A stretch of 64,000 nucleotides of DNA from Streptomyces sp. DvalAA-43 (GTDB lineage: Bacteria; Actinomycetota; Actinomycetes; Streptomycetales; Streptomycetaceae). The stretch spans positions 1 to 64,000 of the forward strand of contig NZ_FMBW01000065.1 of the NCBI RefSeq assembly GCF_900091725.1, given 5' to 3'. Numbering within the stretch: position 1 is the first letter of the stretch; every line of letters begins with the position of its first letter. The notes beneath the pieces were generated by a model. It had not been told where the DNA came from, made no database searches, and was given only the letters and a program-made list of their open reading frames with translations. Of this stretch, positions 44,629 through 53,877 are shown piece after piece. A program made the position numbers and the translations under genes.

Positions 44629-46632
44629 ATGGCCCGCACCGACCTGTCCACCGGACCGGCCAGCTCCCCCACCGCCGCCGAAATCATCGGCCAATTGCTC
44701 GGCGCCCCCGAGACCCCCGCGTTCGCACTGCTGCGGCGCACCGATCCGGAAACCGGAGAACCCGGCCCGGTCGAATTGCTGCTCGGCCGGGTGACCGAGG
44801 CCGACCGGATATCCGGCATCCCCCTGCCCGGGAAGGGCGTCACCGGTCCCGGCACCCTGGCGCTCGTCCCCTTCCGGCAGATCCGCGAACGCGGCCTCGA
44901 ATGCCACGACGACGCGACTCCCCTCCAGGTGCTGGAGGTCGAGCGGGTCCACCGGATCGACACGGACGAGCTGCTGGCCGCGCTGCCGGACGCACCGGTC
45001 ACCCTGACCGGCGCGGGTTTCGACCTCGACGACGACGCGTACGCCGCCGTCGTGGACCGCATCGTGCGCGAGGAGATCGCCCGCGGCACCGGCGCCAACT
45101 TCGTGATCCGCCGGGACTTCACCGCCCGGCTGGACGACTACGGCCCGCAGGTGGCGCTCACCCTGTTCCGCAGACTGGTCACCGGGGAGTCCGGCGCCTA
45201 CTGGACGTTCTGCGTGCACACCGGCGCCGGGAACGGGCCCGGCGCGGGACGCACCCTTGTGGGCGCGAGCCCAGAGGCTCATGTACGGGTCCGGGGCGAC
45301 GAGGTGGTGCTGAACCCGATCAGCGGCACCTACCGCTATCCGGCGACCGGCCCGGACCCGGACGGGCTGCTCGCGTTCCTCGAGGACGCCAAGGAGACCG
45401 ACGAGTTGTACATGGTCGTCGACGAGGAACTGAAGATGCTCTGCGCGGTCGCCGACCGGGACGTCCGGGTGCGTGGCCCCTTCCTCCGCGAGATGGCCCA
45501 CCTGGCGCACACCGAGTTCGAGATCGGCGGGCGCGGGGTGCGGGACGTGCGGGAGGTGCTGTCGCGCACCATGTTCGCCGCGACCGTCACCGGCAGCCCG
45601 CTGGAGAGCGCCTGCCGGGTGATCCGTCACTACGAGCCGAGCGGCCGCGGCTACTACGCCGGGGCGCTCGCGCTCTTCGGGAACGACGCCGACGGCTCCC
45701 CCTGGCTGGACTCCCCCATCCTGATCCGCACGATGGACATCGCGCCCGACGGGGCGCTGCGGATGCCGGTGGGCGCGACGCTGGTGCGCGACTCCGATCC
45801 GTACTCCGAGGCCGCCGAGACCCGGGCCAAGCTCGCCGGCGTACTGGGCGCGCTGGGTGGCCAGGACCGGCGCGGGGCGGCGGACGTGCCGGCCGGGCCG
45901 CCGGTGCCGCTGTCGTCACCGCTCGTCCTCAAGTGCCTGGCCGCCCGGCGCGAGAACCTCGCCCCCTTCTGGCTGGAGCCCGGGGACGGGACGAGGCGGC
46001 CGGGCCCGGCGGAGGGCGTCCCGGGGGACGGCGTCCTGGTGATCGACGCCGAGGACGACTTCACCGCCATGCTGGCCCACCTGCTGCGCGCCTTCAAACT
46101 GCGGACCGCCGTGCACCGGTACGACGACCCCGGCCTGGAGCGCGCGCTCGCCGCGCACCGCGGCCCCGTGGTACTCGGCCCAGGGCCCGGAAACCCGGAC
46201 GACACGGGTGACCGCCGCATCTCTCGGCTCCGCGGCCTGTCCCGACGACTGCTGGCCGACGCGCACGCCGGCGGGAACCCGGTCCTTGGCATCTGCCTCG
46301 GCTTCCAACTGCTCTCCTCCTGCCTGGGGTTGACCGTTTCGCGCGGCGAGCGGCCGCAACAGGGGACACAACGCACGATCGATGTGTTCGGCAGCCCGGC
46401 GACCGTCGGTTTCTACAACTCCTTCGCCGTGCGCGCCGGGGACGGCCCGGCCGAGGCCCTGTACCGGGCCGGGGTGGAGCTCTGCCGACGGCCGGGCACG
46501 GACGAGGTGATCGCGCTGCGCGGTCCCGGTGTCGCGGGGGTGCAGTTCCATCCGGAGTCCGTCCTCAGCCGCTCCGGGGCCGAACTGTTCCTGGGCCTGA
46601 TGCGGGACGCGTCCCGTGAGGGGGCGGTGTAG
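44629..46632 (+). CDS. Fused anthranilate (or ADIC) synthase, TrpE-TrpG type
   Basis: This 667-residue fusion joins a chorismate-binding synthase (about 1-440) to a glutamine amidotransferase (about 470-667). The synthase shows NPISGTYRYP, DEELKMLCAV, and a chorismate-binding end HYEPSGRGYYAGALALF and ILIRTMDIAP. The amidotransferase triad is Cys556 (LGICLGFQ), His641 and Glu643 (FHPES), all intact. TrpE/G-type fusions make anthranilate; PhzE-type make ADIC and need an isochorismatase, which is absent here, so anthranilate is favoured. ATG 44629 has GAGGAG upstream. It supplies the aromatic half of the product. Confidence 0.93.
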   Translation: MARTDLSTGPASSPTAAEIIGQLLGAPETPAFALLRRTDPETGEPGPVELLLGRVTEADRISGIPLPGKGVTGPGTLALVPFRQIRERGLECHDDATPLQVLEVERVHRIDTDELLAALPDAPVTLTGAGFDLDDDAYAAVVDRIVREEIARGTGANFVIRRDFTARLDDYGPQVALTLFRRLVTGESGAYWTFCVHTGAGNGPGAGRTLVGASPEAHVRVRGDEVVLNPISGTYRYPATGPDPDGLLAFLEDAKETDELYMVVDEELKMLCAVADRDVRVRGPFLREMAHLAHTEFEIGGRGVRDVREVLSRTMFAATVTGSPLESACRVIRHYEPSGRGYYAGALALFGNDADGSPWLDSPILIRTMDIAPDGALRMPVGATLVRDSDPYSEAAETRAKLAGVLGALGGQDRRGAADVPAGPPVPLSSPLVLKCLAARRENLAPFWLEPGDGTRRPGPAEGVPGDGVLVIDAEDDFTAMLAHLLRAFKLRTAVHRYDDPGLERALAAHRGPVVLGPGPGNPDDTGDRRISRLRGLSRRLLADAHAGGNPVLGICLGFQLLSSCLGLTVSRGERPQQGTQRTIDVFGSPATVGFYNSFAVRAGDGPAEALYRAGVELCRRPGTDEVIALRGPGVAGVQFHPESVLSRSGAELFLGLMRDASREGAV

Positions 46633-46648
46633 GCGACCGCGGGGCACT

Positions 46649-46680
46649 GCGGCGGCCGCCCCGGACGGGGCGGCCGCCGC
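46649..46680. terminator. Terminator of the anthranilate synthase gene
   Basis: A perfect 14-bp GC stem (46649-46662 with 46667-46680) and a 4-base loop lie 16 bases after the stop codon. Confidence 0.8.
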
Positions 46681-46708
46681 ACCCGCCGACAAGCCGGTTA
46701 TGCTTGCA

Positions 46709-46728
46709 TCATTTCCATCCGGAAACCA
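46709..46728. promoter_or_regulatory. MarR-type operator candidate D
   Basis: TCATTTCC-ATCC-GGAAACCA lies 66 bp upstream of the MarR gene, so the regulator probably controls itself. Confidence 0.7.
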
Positions 46729-46794
46729 AGTAGGGGTGCATCGGACATCACGGCGGCCCCGGCCCACCGTGTCCGCCTCAGAAGGAGCTCACCG

Positions 46795-47253
46795 ATGACG
46801 GACACGGACGCTGTCCACGCACAGCTCAGCCCGCCCTCCGAGCTGGAGGACGCGCTCTCCCATCTGCAGTGCGTCCTGGTCGCCCGGCGCACCGCGACCA
46901 ACCCCGAGGGCATCAACTGGCAGCAGTACGACGTCCTGGAGATGCTCCGCATCCGCGGTGCGATGAACCCCTCGCGGCTCAGCGAGTCCCTGGGGGTGTC
47001 GCGGCAGACCGCGTCCAAGGCGCTGCGCGTCCTGAAGGACCTGGAGCTGATCCAACAGGCGGCGCTCGGTGAGGACAAGCGGGAGCACACCACGTCGCTG
47101 ACCCCGAAGGGGCACGCCTTCCTGGCCAGTGCCGCGCGCAGCCGGCAGGAGAACGTCCGGGCCGCCATGGAGGTGCTCTCGCCCGGCGAGCAGGCCATGT
47201 TCACCGAGATGTGCCAGAAGGTCGCCGACTCGATCGACACCCTGCTGCACTGA
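46795..47253 (+). CDS. MarR-family regulator
   Basis: This 152-residue winged-helix protein has the MarR pattern: INWQQYDVLEMLRIRGAMNPSRLSESL, the recognition helix region GVSRQTASKALRVLKDLELI, and the wing EDKREHTTSLTPKG. MarR dimers bind about 20-bp palindromes and often respond to a small phenolic or aromatic ligand, here perhaps the pathway product or hydroxyanthranilate. The operator copies upstream of this and other genes of the cluster make it the probable regulator of the biosynthetic units. Confidence 0.93.
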   Translation: MTDTDAVHAQLSPPSELEDALSHLQCVLVARRTATNPEGINWQQYDVLEMLRIRGAMNPSRLSESLGVSRQTASKALRVLKDLELIQQAALGEDKREHTTSLTPKGHAFLASAARSRQENVRAAMEVLSPGEQAMFTEMCQKVADSIDTLLH

Positions 47254-47391
47254 GGCCCCGTGCTCCCCCGTGGACCGGCACACGGCAGTGGCCGGGGCCG
47301 CCCAGGTGCAGTACGGGGCGAAAAGTGCCCACCCGCCGTTCGGCATGCCGTCCGCGTCCGGATGCGGACAGCGCCTCCCCGCGGCCCGCCG

Positions 47392-48639
47392 TCACGAGGG
47401 CGTGGCCGTCCTCTCGTCCTGCCGGACCGCGCGCTGCTGCCAGTGCGCGGCAACGGCCACGGCCTGCATCAGATTGAGCCGAGGGTCGCACAGCGTCCGG
47501 TACCGCGGGCCGCGCACCGGTGTGACTCCGGCACCCGCGCATTCGCCTATGTCCAGGGGCGACGCCTCCACGTGCAGTCCGGCGCATCTGCCACCGTGGT
47601 CGGAGACGATCGACAGGAACCAGCGGATCTCGTCCATGATGGCGTCGAGGTGACGGACTTTCAGACCGGTCCGGTCCTGGACGGTGTTGCCGTGCATCGG
47701 GTCGCACATCCACAGCACGGGATGGCCGGCCGACCGCACCGCGCGGACCAGGGCACCGAGCCCGTCGATCTCCGTCGCGCCGAAACGGGCGATGAGGGTG
47801 AGCCGGCCGGGGCTGCGTTCCGGATCGAGGAGCGCGCACAGGCGCAGCACCTCGGTGACGGTCGTGCGCGGGCCCACCTTGCACGCCACGGGGTTCTCCA
47901 GGCGTGCCAGCAGCCGTACGTGCGCGCCGTCGGCCTGCCGGGTGCGTTCGCCGATCCACGGCCAGTGCGTGGAGGCGAGGTAGCGTCCGCCGTCGCCGGT
48001 CGGCCGCACCAACGGTGCCTCGTAGTCGAGGAGCAGGGCCTCGTGACCGGTCCAGACCCGCTCCAGCGGTGCGGCGCCGGCGCCCCGGCCGATGGCGTCG
48101 AGCGAGCGGAGGACCTCGCGCGCGGCCCGGTAGCCGCCGATCATCCGGCCGGGGTCGGCCCGCCGTGCCCGGTCGGTCGGTTCCGGCCCGTTGACCATGG
48201 GGCCCCGGTAGACCGGCACGCTGCCGCCGACGACGCATTCGTACGCCTGCGACCTGGGCTTGGCGAACTGCCCCGCCATGCGGCCGGCCTTCACGACCGG
48301 ACGGCCGGCGCCCACTCTCATGATGTCGCCGAGGACGTCCAGCATCTCGGCCTTGAGCGCGACATCGGCGACCGAGGACTCGGTGGGGTCCTCGGCGCAG
48401 TCGCCGGCCATCAACACGCACAGCTCGCCCTCGGACGCCCGCGCCAGCAGGCCGCCCAGTTGGCGCACGTCGTCCCACCGCACCAGCGGGTCGCGCCCGG
48501 CCAGGGTCGCCCGGATCGCCTTCACCCGTGCCGGGTCCGGCCAGTCGGGCTGTTGGGCCGCCGGCAGGCCCTGGATCGGAGCCAGATCGATGTCCCCCAC
48601 GTCGGGGCCGGCCACTGACGTACCGTCGTTCACTGTCAT
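47392..48639 (-). CDS. Class II DAHP synthase
   Basis: This 415-residue AroH/plant-type (class II) 3-deoxy-7-phosphoheptulonate synthase joins phosphoenolpyruvate and erythrose 4-phosphate at the start of the shikimate pathway. Visible blocks are VLMAGDCAEDPTES, VVKAGRMAGQFAKPRS, HEALLLDYEAPL, RTRQADGAHVRLL and CDPMHGNT. A cluster-linked copy raises chorismate supply, as TomC and aroX do for PBD biosynthesis. The ATG (48639) abuts a GGGAG; GTG 48633 has better spacing and may be the true start. Genes on either side are MarR (convergent) and the release NRPS (co-directional). Confidence 0.92.
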   Translation of the reverse strand: MTVNDGTSVAGPDVGDIDLAPIQGLPAAQQPDWPDPARVKAIRATLAGRDPLVRWDDVRQLGGLLARASEGELCVLMAGDCAEDPTESSVADVALKAEMLDVLGDIMRVGAGRPVVKAGRMAGQFAKPRSQAYECVVGGSVPVYRGPMVNGPEPTDRARRADPGRMIGGYRAAREVLRSLDAIGRGAGAAPLERVWTGHEALLLDYEAPLVRPTGDGGRYLASTHWPWIGERTRQADGAHVRLLARLENPVACKVGPRTTVTEVLRLCALLDPERSPGRLTLIARFGATEIDGLGALVRAVRSAGHPVLWMCDPMHGNTVQDRTGLKVRHLDAIMDEIRWFLSIVSDHGGRCAGLHVEASPLDIGECAGAGVTPVRGPRYRTLCDPRLNLMQAVAVAAHWQQRAVRQDERTATPS

Positions 48640-49059
48640 CTCCCGGGGTGCCCCGGCTCTCGGGCCGGGGAGCGGCGGATTCTCGGATCGGGGCCGCGGT
48701 GCGGCCGGGCGGCCGCGCGGGTGCGGCCGGCTGTGCTTCGTGCGCGCTGTTCGGGGCTGCGGGACGCGGGGCGGGGTGTCGTCCGCGGGGCACGTCACGT
48801 CCCGGGCGTTCGCGGGGCGGCCCGGCGCCGGTGTCCGGGCGGGCCCGGAACCGCGACGGCGGGCCCCCGGCCCCGAGTACGCGGGAGGGGCCGGGGCCGC
48901 CCTCGGCGGAGGCGTGTGATCACACGGGGGAAAGGACCGCCGGACTCGGCTGCCGGCCGGCGGAAGCGGCCCCGGGGATCCGGGGCGCGGACGGTGCCGA
49001 ATCCCGCCGGGAAGTCCGGCAGGCGGGCCCGGAGGGCGTATCGGCGGCCGTCGGACGGG
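48640..49059. other. Gap between release NRPS and DAHP synthase
   Basis: This GC-rich gap of 420 bases has no supported gene. It contains the hairpin at 48862-48898. No copy of the MarR-type operator was seen, so DAHP synthase may have a separate control. Confidence 0.5.
48862..48898 (-). terminator. Probable terminator after the release NRPS
   Basis: A 12-bp GC stem with one bulged C (48862-48874 with 48887-48898) and a 12-base loop lie about 160 bp beyond the NRPS stop codon on the minus strand. Confidence 0.55.
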
Positions 49060-52000
49060 TCAATCGAGCTCCCCCGTCTGCCGGAAGTACTCGATCATCC
49101 GGGTCACGGCCGCGACGTCGATGGCCGGGAACTCCATACCGAGGCGCCGCAGCGACCGTGCGGTCGTCTCGTTCACGTACGTGTTCTCGCCCAGTTCCAG
49201 CGCGCCTTCCTGGAACAGCGGGACGGCCGCGGCGAGCGCGTTCGTGGCGCCGGCCGCCGCCGACCGTTCCAGGGCGGCGAACCACTCGTCGCCCGGAACC
49301 GCCTCCAGGGGGTAGCCGGCCTTCCTGATCGCCTCGTGCACGACCTCGAAGTCCGCGCCCTCGGGGTGGAACAGGTGGTACGTGGGGTGGTCCTCCTGCC
49401 GGGAGAGCAGCACCAGCGCGCGGCTGACGAAGTCCACCGGCAGCAGGTCGGTGCGCAGTTGGTGGGCGGGCGGTGCCGAGCCCAGTTGCACGAAGCTCTT
49501 GATCTGGCGCCACAGGAAGTCGTCCGGCTGGCAGGCCCCGGTGGTGCTGTCCCCGGCGATCCGGCCCATCCGGTAGACGGTGACCGGGAGTCCGAGCCGT
49601 CGGGCCGCGTGAGCCTGCTGCTCGGCGACCCATTTGCTCTGGGTGTAGCCGATGCCGAGGTGTTCGGCGTCCCGCGGGACGCTGGTCTCGGAGATCACGC
49701 CCTGGTCCTCCGCGCGGGAGAACACCGCGATGGTGGAGGCGTAGTGCAGGGGTTTGGGCGCGCCGTCGGCGCAGAAGGCCAGCACCTCGGCCATGCCGTC
49801 GACGTTCGTCGCCCGCACCGACGCGTAGGGCGCCATGAAGTTGATGTGCGCGGCCGCGTGGTAGACCGCTTCGACCGTGCTGGACAGGTCCGCGTACGCC
49901 TGCGCGTCCAGGCCCATGTCCCGCCGGGCGAGGTCGCCGCAGACGGGCACCACCCGGGGGTCGTCGACCACGTGGGCGAGGCGGTAGCGGCGGGCCGTGT
50001 CCGCCAGCCGTCGCCGGGCCCGCTCGGAGTTCTCCGCCCTGACCAGGCAGTGCACCCGGGCCCGGGTGTGCGCCAGCAGGTCGCGCAGCAGGTAGGCGCC
50101 GAGGAAGCCGGTGGCGCCGGTCAGCAGGACGTCGCGGGCGCCCGCCGTGGTGCGGGGTCCGTACTCCCGGTCCGTGGCCCGTACCCCGTGGGTGGTCAGG
50201 CTGTCCGGCAGCCGTACGTCGGCGCGCAGGTCGGGGGCCGTGGCCGCGGGGCGGGCCCCGCCCGTCGGGGCGGTGAGGGCGTCGACGCGGGCCGCCATGC
50301 CCGCGACGGTGGGGTTGTCGAGCAGGGCGCGCAGCTCGATGTCCACGGCGAAGTCCGTCCTCAGCCGTGCCGCCAGCCGGACGGCCAGGATGGAGTGGCC
50401 GCCCAGGGCGAAGAAGTCGTCGTGCGCGCCGATCGTCCCGGTCCTGAGAAGTTCGCGCCAATGGCGCGCGATCTCGCGTTCGGTCGGGGTGCTGAGCGGT
50501 GTGGTGTCCGTCGCCTCGGCGGTGTCGGGCCGGAAGAGCGCCGGCAGGGCCTTGCGGTCGATCTTTCCGCTGGGGGCGGTGGGGATCCGGTCGAGGAGGA
50601 CGTAGTGCGAGGGAACCATGTAGTCGGGGAGCAACGGGCGTAACAGGCGCCGCAGTTCACCACTGTCGATCCGTTCGCGCACGGCGAGGAAGGCGACGAG
50701 CCGCTTGTCGCCGTCGTCGAACCGGACAGCGGCGACGGCCGACGCGTCCACCGGGTCGAGACCGTTGAGGGCGGCTTCGACCTCGGACGGTTCGATGCGG
50801 TAGCCCCGGACCTTCAGCTGGGCGTCGGTCCGGCCCAGGTATTCGAAGTCCCCGTCGGTGTTGATCCGCACCAGGTCGCCCGTCCGGTACAGCAGCCCCT
50901 TGCGGCTCGGGACCACCGATGCGAGGGGATGTGCGAGAAAGCGCCGGGCGGTCTCCTCGGGAAGGTTGTTGTAGCCCGGTGAGATCAGGCCGCCGAGGTG
51001 CAGTTCGCCGGGGATGCCGGGGGGTACCGGGTGCCCGTTCGCGTCCAGGACCAGCATGCTGAAGCCGGGTACCGGCCGGCCGATGGCCGCCGACTCCCCC
51101 CAGTGCGCCGGGTCGCCGTCCAGCCGGTGCACGGACACCACATGGCTCTCGGAGGGGCCGTACATGTTCCACAGCCTCGCCCGGGGGTGGGCCGCGAAGA
51201 ACTCCCTGATCTGCGGGGAGACCACGAGTTGTTCGCCGGTGGAGACGACTTCCTCCAGAGCCTCCAGCCGGGTTCCGGTGGCGATCGACACGGCGGCGAG
51301 CTGCTGGAGCGCGATGTAGGGGAAGTAGGCGCGGGCTATGCCTTCACGTGCCATGAACCCGCAGAGCCGGTGCAGGTCCTTCTGCAGCGCCTCCGGTATG
51401 AGGACGAGGGTGCCCCCGGCGCAGAGCGTGCCCAGTATCTCCTGGACGGACACGTCGAAGGAGAGGCTCATGTACTGGAGGGTGCGTGCCCCGGCCCCCA
51501 CCGCGGTGATGGCCATCTGATGCTCGACGAGGTTGGAGATCGTAGCGTCGTCGAGGACGACCCCCTTGGGGGCGCCGGTGGACCCGGAGGTGTAGATGAC
51601 GTAGATCTCGTCGTCGGGTTCCTTGACCGGGCCCGGATCGGTCGCGGGGAAGGTGGCGACGGCCTCGCGCTCCCGGTCCACGACCAACAGTTCGTGGGTG
51701 TCGGGGAGCCGGTCGCACAGCGCCGCTTCGGTGATGACCAGTTCGGCCTCGGAATCACGCAGCGCGTACGCGATGCGGTCCGGTGGGTAGGACGGGTCGA
51801 TCGGTACGTAGGCGGCGCCGGACTTGAGCACCCCGAGCAGCGCGACGATCATGTCCGTCGACCGTCCGAGAAAGATGCCGACGCGGCTTCCGGCCGCGAT
51901 GCCCCGGGACCTGAGGCAGTGCGCGAGCCGGTTGGCGCGCTCCTCCAGCTCCTGGTAGGTCAGCGACTCGCCGTCCTGGACAACCGCCTCGCCGTCGGGG

Positions 52001-53694
52001 GTCCGTTCCACCTGACGGCGGAAGAAGTCCATGACGGGGCGCGGTCCGCCTCCCTCCCGGCGGCGCGAGGACGTCTCCACCGTCGCCCGCTCCTGCTCGG
52101 GGGAGAGCAGCCGGATGTCCGCGAGCCTCGCCTCGGGGGTGCGGACGAACTGGTCGAGGATGTGGAGGAAGCGCTGTCCCATCGCCTCGGCCGTGGCGCG
52201 TTCGAAGAGGCTCGTGTCGTACTCGAAGGTTCCGCTGAGCCCTCCGGAGCCGTTGCGGTCCTCCTCGACGATCAGGGAGAGGTCGTACTTGGCACTGCGG
52301 CTTCCGTACAGTTCCGTCTCCACGTCGAGACCGAGCCGCGCGAAGAGTTCCGGGTCGCTCTGCGGCATGACGAACATCGTCTGGAAGACGGGCGGGTGGA
52401 CGGTGCTGCGTCCCGGCTGCACGCGTTCGATGATCTTTCCCACGGGTGCGTGCTTGTACTGGAGGGAGTCGATGACCTCGTCCCTGACGGCCGCGTGGAG
52501 TTCGCCCAGCGTCATCCGGTCGTCGAGCACGTGGCGGAACACGATCATGTTGACGAGGTAGCCGATCACGCCCTGTGTCTCGGCGGTGTCGCGCAGCGAG
52601 GCCGGGCTGCCTATGAGGATGTCCCGCTGGCGGGCGTACTTGTACAGGAAGACCGCGTACGCCGAGAGCAGCAGCATGAAGAGGGTCACGCCCTCGTCCG
52701 CTGTGCGCTTGCGCAGCGCGTCGGCCAGGGACGCGGACACATGGAACCGTGCGACGTCGCCCTCCTGTGTCCGCGGTGTGGTGCGGGGCCTGTCCAGCGG
52801 GAGGTTCAGCAGGGAGAGCGGGGAGGCGAGCTTGCCCTCCCAGTACTCCAGCATCCGTTCGAGCGATTCCGGATCCAGCCGCTCCCGCTGCCGGCGGGAG
52901 AAGTCCTGGTACTGCACCGGAAGTGGCCCGTCGGTGAGCTCACGGCCGTCCCGCAGGTTCACGTAGTCGGTGAACCATTCGTCCAGGAGGATTCCGGCGG
53001 ACGTCGCGTCGAAGACGATGTGGTGCACATTGCAGAGGACGCGCGTCCGCCCGGCCCCGTCGGTCACGCACATCACCCTGAGCAGCGGCCCGGACGCCAG
53101 GTCGAAGGGCGGGTCCATGACGTTCCGGAGGACGCGTTCGTACTCCTCCTCGTCCGCGGTCTCCCGGACCCCGAACTCGAACCGCGGCTCCTGCGCGATC
53201 TTCTGCACGAGCTCGCCGTCCACCATGAGGAACGTGGTACGCAGGGCCTCGTGCCGCGCCACGGTGTTCCACAGGCTCCGCTCCAGGAGGGACGGGTCGA
53301 CGGTGAAGCCCGCCTCCAGGACGATCGGCGCGTTGTAGATCGACGGGTTCGGGGAGGACTGGTCGATGTACCAGAAGCCGGACTGCCCGAAGGAGGCCGG
53401 CGGCGGTCTCATCAGCGTTTCGCCGACCACCCTCGTCACGGCGGCGGTCGACGAGCCGTCGCTCCGTCCACGCAGTTCCTCGATCCATCGGGCGAGAGCG
53501 GCAACGGTCCGGTGCTCGACGATCGTCTCGGGTGCGATGGCGAACCCCAGGACGTTCCGGATGGCCGTCGCGAATTCGGCGAGGTGACCGGCGTGACCGT
53601 CGGGCGTCGTGAGGGGTGCCGTCGCGGAGTGGTTCCGAAGTCCGGTGACGCTCTCCCACGTCTGCACCAGGACCGATTCCAAAGGGCTCTGCAT
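49060..53694 (-). CDS. NRPS: carrier-like/C/A/T/reductase (release module)
   Basis: This 1544-residue protein ends in a thioester reductase, the release domain that gives amino-aldehydes in PBD biosynthesis (TomB, NpsB). Order: a PCP-like segment (1-80) similar to the A-PCP carrier but with PDGHAGH where the Ser core should be; a C domain with HHIVFDA near 224; an A domain (A3 YTSGSTGAPKG near 703, SGKIDRKAL near 1045) whose pocket begins D-V-Q, prolyl-like; a T domain with GGHSI near 1100; and the reductase with NAD(P) motif LLTGATGFLGA near 1190 and YTQSK. It would add proline or a similar residue to the anthranilate and release an aldehyde that closes to the carbinolamine/imine. ATG 53694 is chosen because homology starts there; ATG 53715 or TTG 53754 are possible. 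An operator lies 43 bp upstream. Confidence 0.94.
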   Translation of the reverse strand: MQSPLESVLVQTWESVTGLRNHSATAPLTTPDGHAGHLAEFATAIRNVLGFAIAPETIVEHRTVAALARWIEELRGRSDGSSTAAVTRVVGETLMRPPPASFGQSGFWYIDQSSPNPSIYNAPIVLEAGFTVDPSLLERSLWNTVARHEALRTTFLMVDGELVQKIAQEPRFEFGVRETADEEEYERVLRNVMDPPFDLASGPLLRVMCVTDGAGRTRVLCNVHHIVFDATSAGILLDEWFTDYVNLRDGRELTDGPLPVQYQDFSRRQRERLDPESLERMLEYWEGKLASPLSLLNLPLDRPRTTPRTQEGDVARFHVSASLADALRKRTADEGVTLFMLLLSAYAVFLYKYARQRDILIGSPASLRDTAETQGVIGYLVNMIVFRHVLDDRMTLGELHAAVRDEVIDSLQYKHAPVGKIIERVQPGRSTVHPPVFQTMFVMPQSDPELFARLGLDVETELYGSRSAKYDLSLIVEEDRNGSGGLSGTFEYDTSLFERATAEAMGQRFLHILDQFVRTPEARLADIRLLSPEQERATVETSSRRREGGGPRPVMDFFRRQVERTPDGEAVVQDGESLTYQELEERANRLAHCLRSRGIAAGSRVGIFLGRSTDMIVALLGVLKSGAAYVPIDPSYPPDRIAYALRDSEAELVITEAALCDRLPDTHELLVVDREREAVATFPATDPGPVKEPDDEIYVIYTSGSTGAPKGVVLDDATISNLVEHQMAITAVGAGARTLQYMSLSFDVSVQEILGTLCAGGTLVLIPEALQKDLHRLCGFMAREGIARAYFPYIALQQLAAVSIATGTRLEALEEVVSTGEQLVVSPQIREFFAAHPRARLWNMYGPSESHVVSVHRLDGDPAHWGESAAIGRPVPGFSMLVLDANGHPVPPGIPGELHLGGLISPGYNNLPEETARRFLAHPLASVVPSRKGLLYRTGDLVRINTDGDFEYLGRTDAQLKVRGYRIEPSEVEAALNGLDPVDASAVAAVRFDDGDKRLVAFLAVRERIDSGELRRLLRPLLPDYMVPSHYVLLDRIPTAPSGKIDRKALPALFRPDTAEATDTTPLSTPTEREIARHWRELLRTGTIGAHDDFFALGGHSILAVRLAARLRTDFAVDIELRALLDNPTVAGMAARVDALTAPTGGARPAATAPDLRADVRLPDSLTTHGVRATDREYGPRTTAGARDVLLTGATGFLGAYLLRDLLAHTRARVHCLVRAENSERARRRLADTARRYRLAHVVDDPRVVPVCGDLARRDMGLDAQAYADLSSTVEAVYHAAAHINFMAPYASVRATNVDGMAEVLAFCADGAPKPLHYASTIAVFSRAEDQGVISETSVPRDAEHLGIGYTQSKWVAEQQAHAARRLGLPVTVYRMGRIAGDSTTGACQPDDFLWRQIKSFVQLGSAPPAHQLRTDLLPVDFVSRALVLLSRQEDHPTYHLFHPEGADFEVVHEAIRKAGYPLEAVPGDEWFAALERSAAAGATNALAAAVPLFQEGALELGENTYVNETTARSLRRLGMEFPAIDVAAVTRMIEYFRQTGELD

Positions 53695-53737
53695 GCTCAC
53701 CGCTTTCCGCACCATCGCGTGGCGCAGCAACACCAAC

Positions 53738-53757
53738 TGGTTTCCATATGACAATCA
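53738..53757. promoter_or_regulatory. MarR-type operator candidate E
   Basis: TGGTTTCC-ATAT-GACAATCA lies just upstream of the release NRPS. The left half-site is perfect; the right half resembles site A. Confidence 0.6.
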
Positions 53758-53877
53758 GATTGGTTGGTGCGCCCTCGGGATGTCAAGAAAAACAAGCCAC
53801 GCCCGCCCTGCGGAGACGGCACCCTCCGGCGGCTCCGTTCACACTGCGACAGGACGGGGCGAGGCGGGGCGGCTGGG

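Noticed and set aside
50998..53751. 917-codon plus-strand frame
   Set aside because: Antisense to the release NRPS, whose C, A, T and reductase motifs are all in order on the minus strand.
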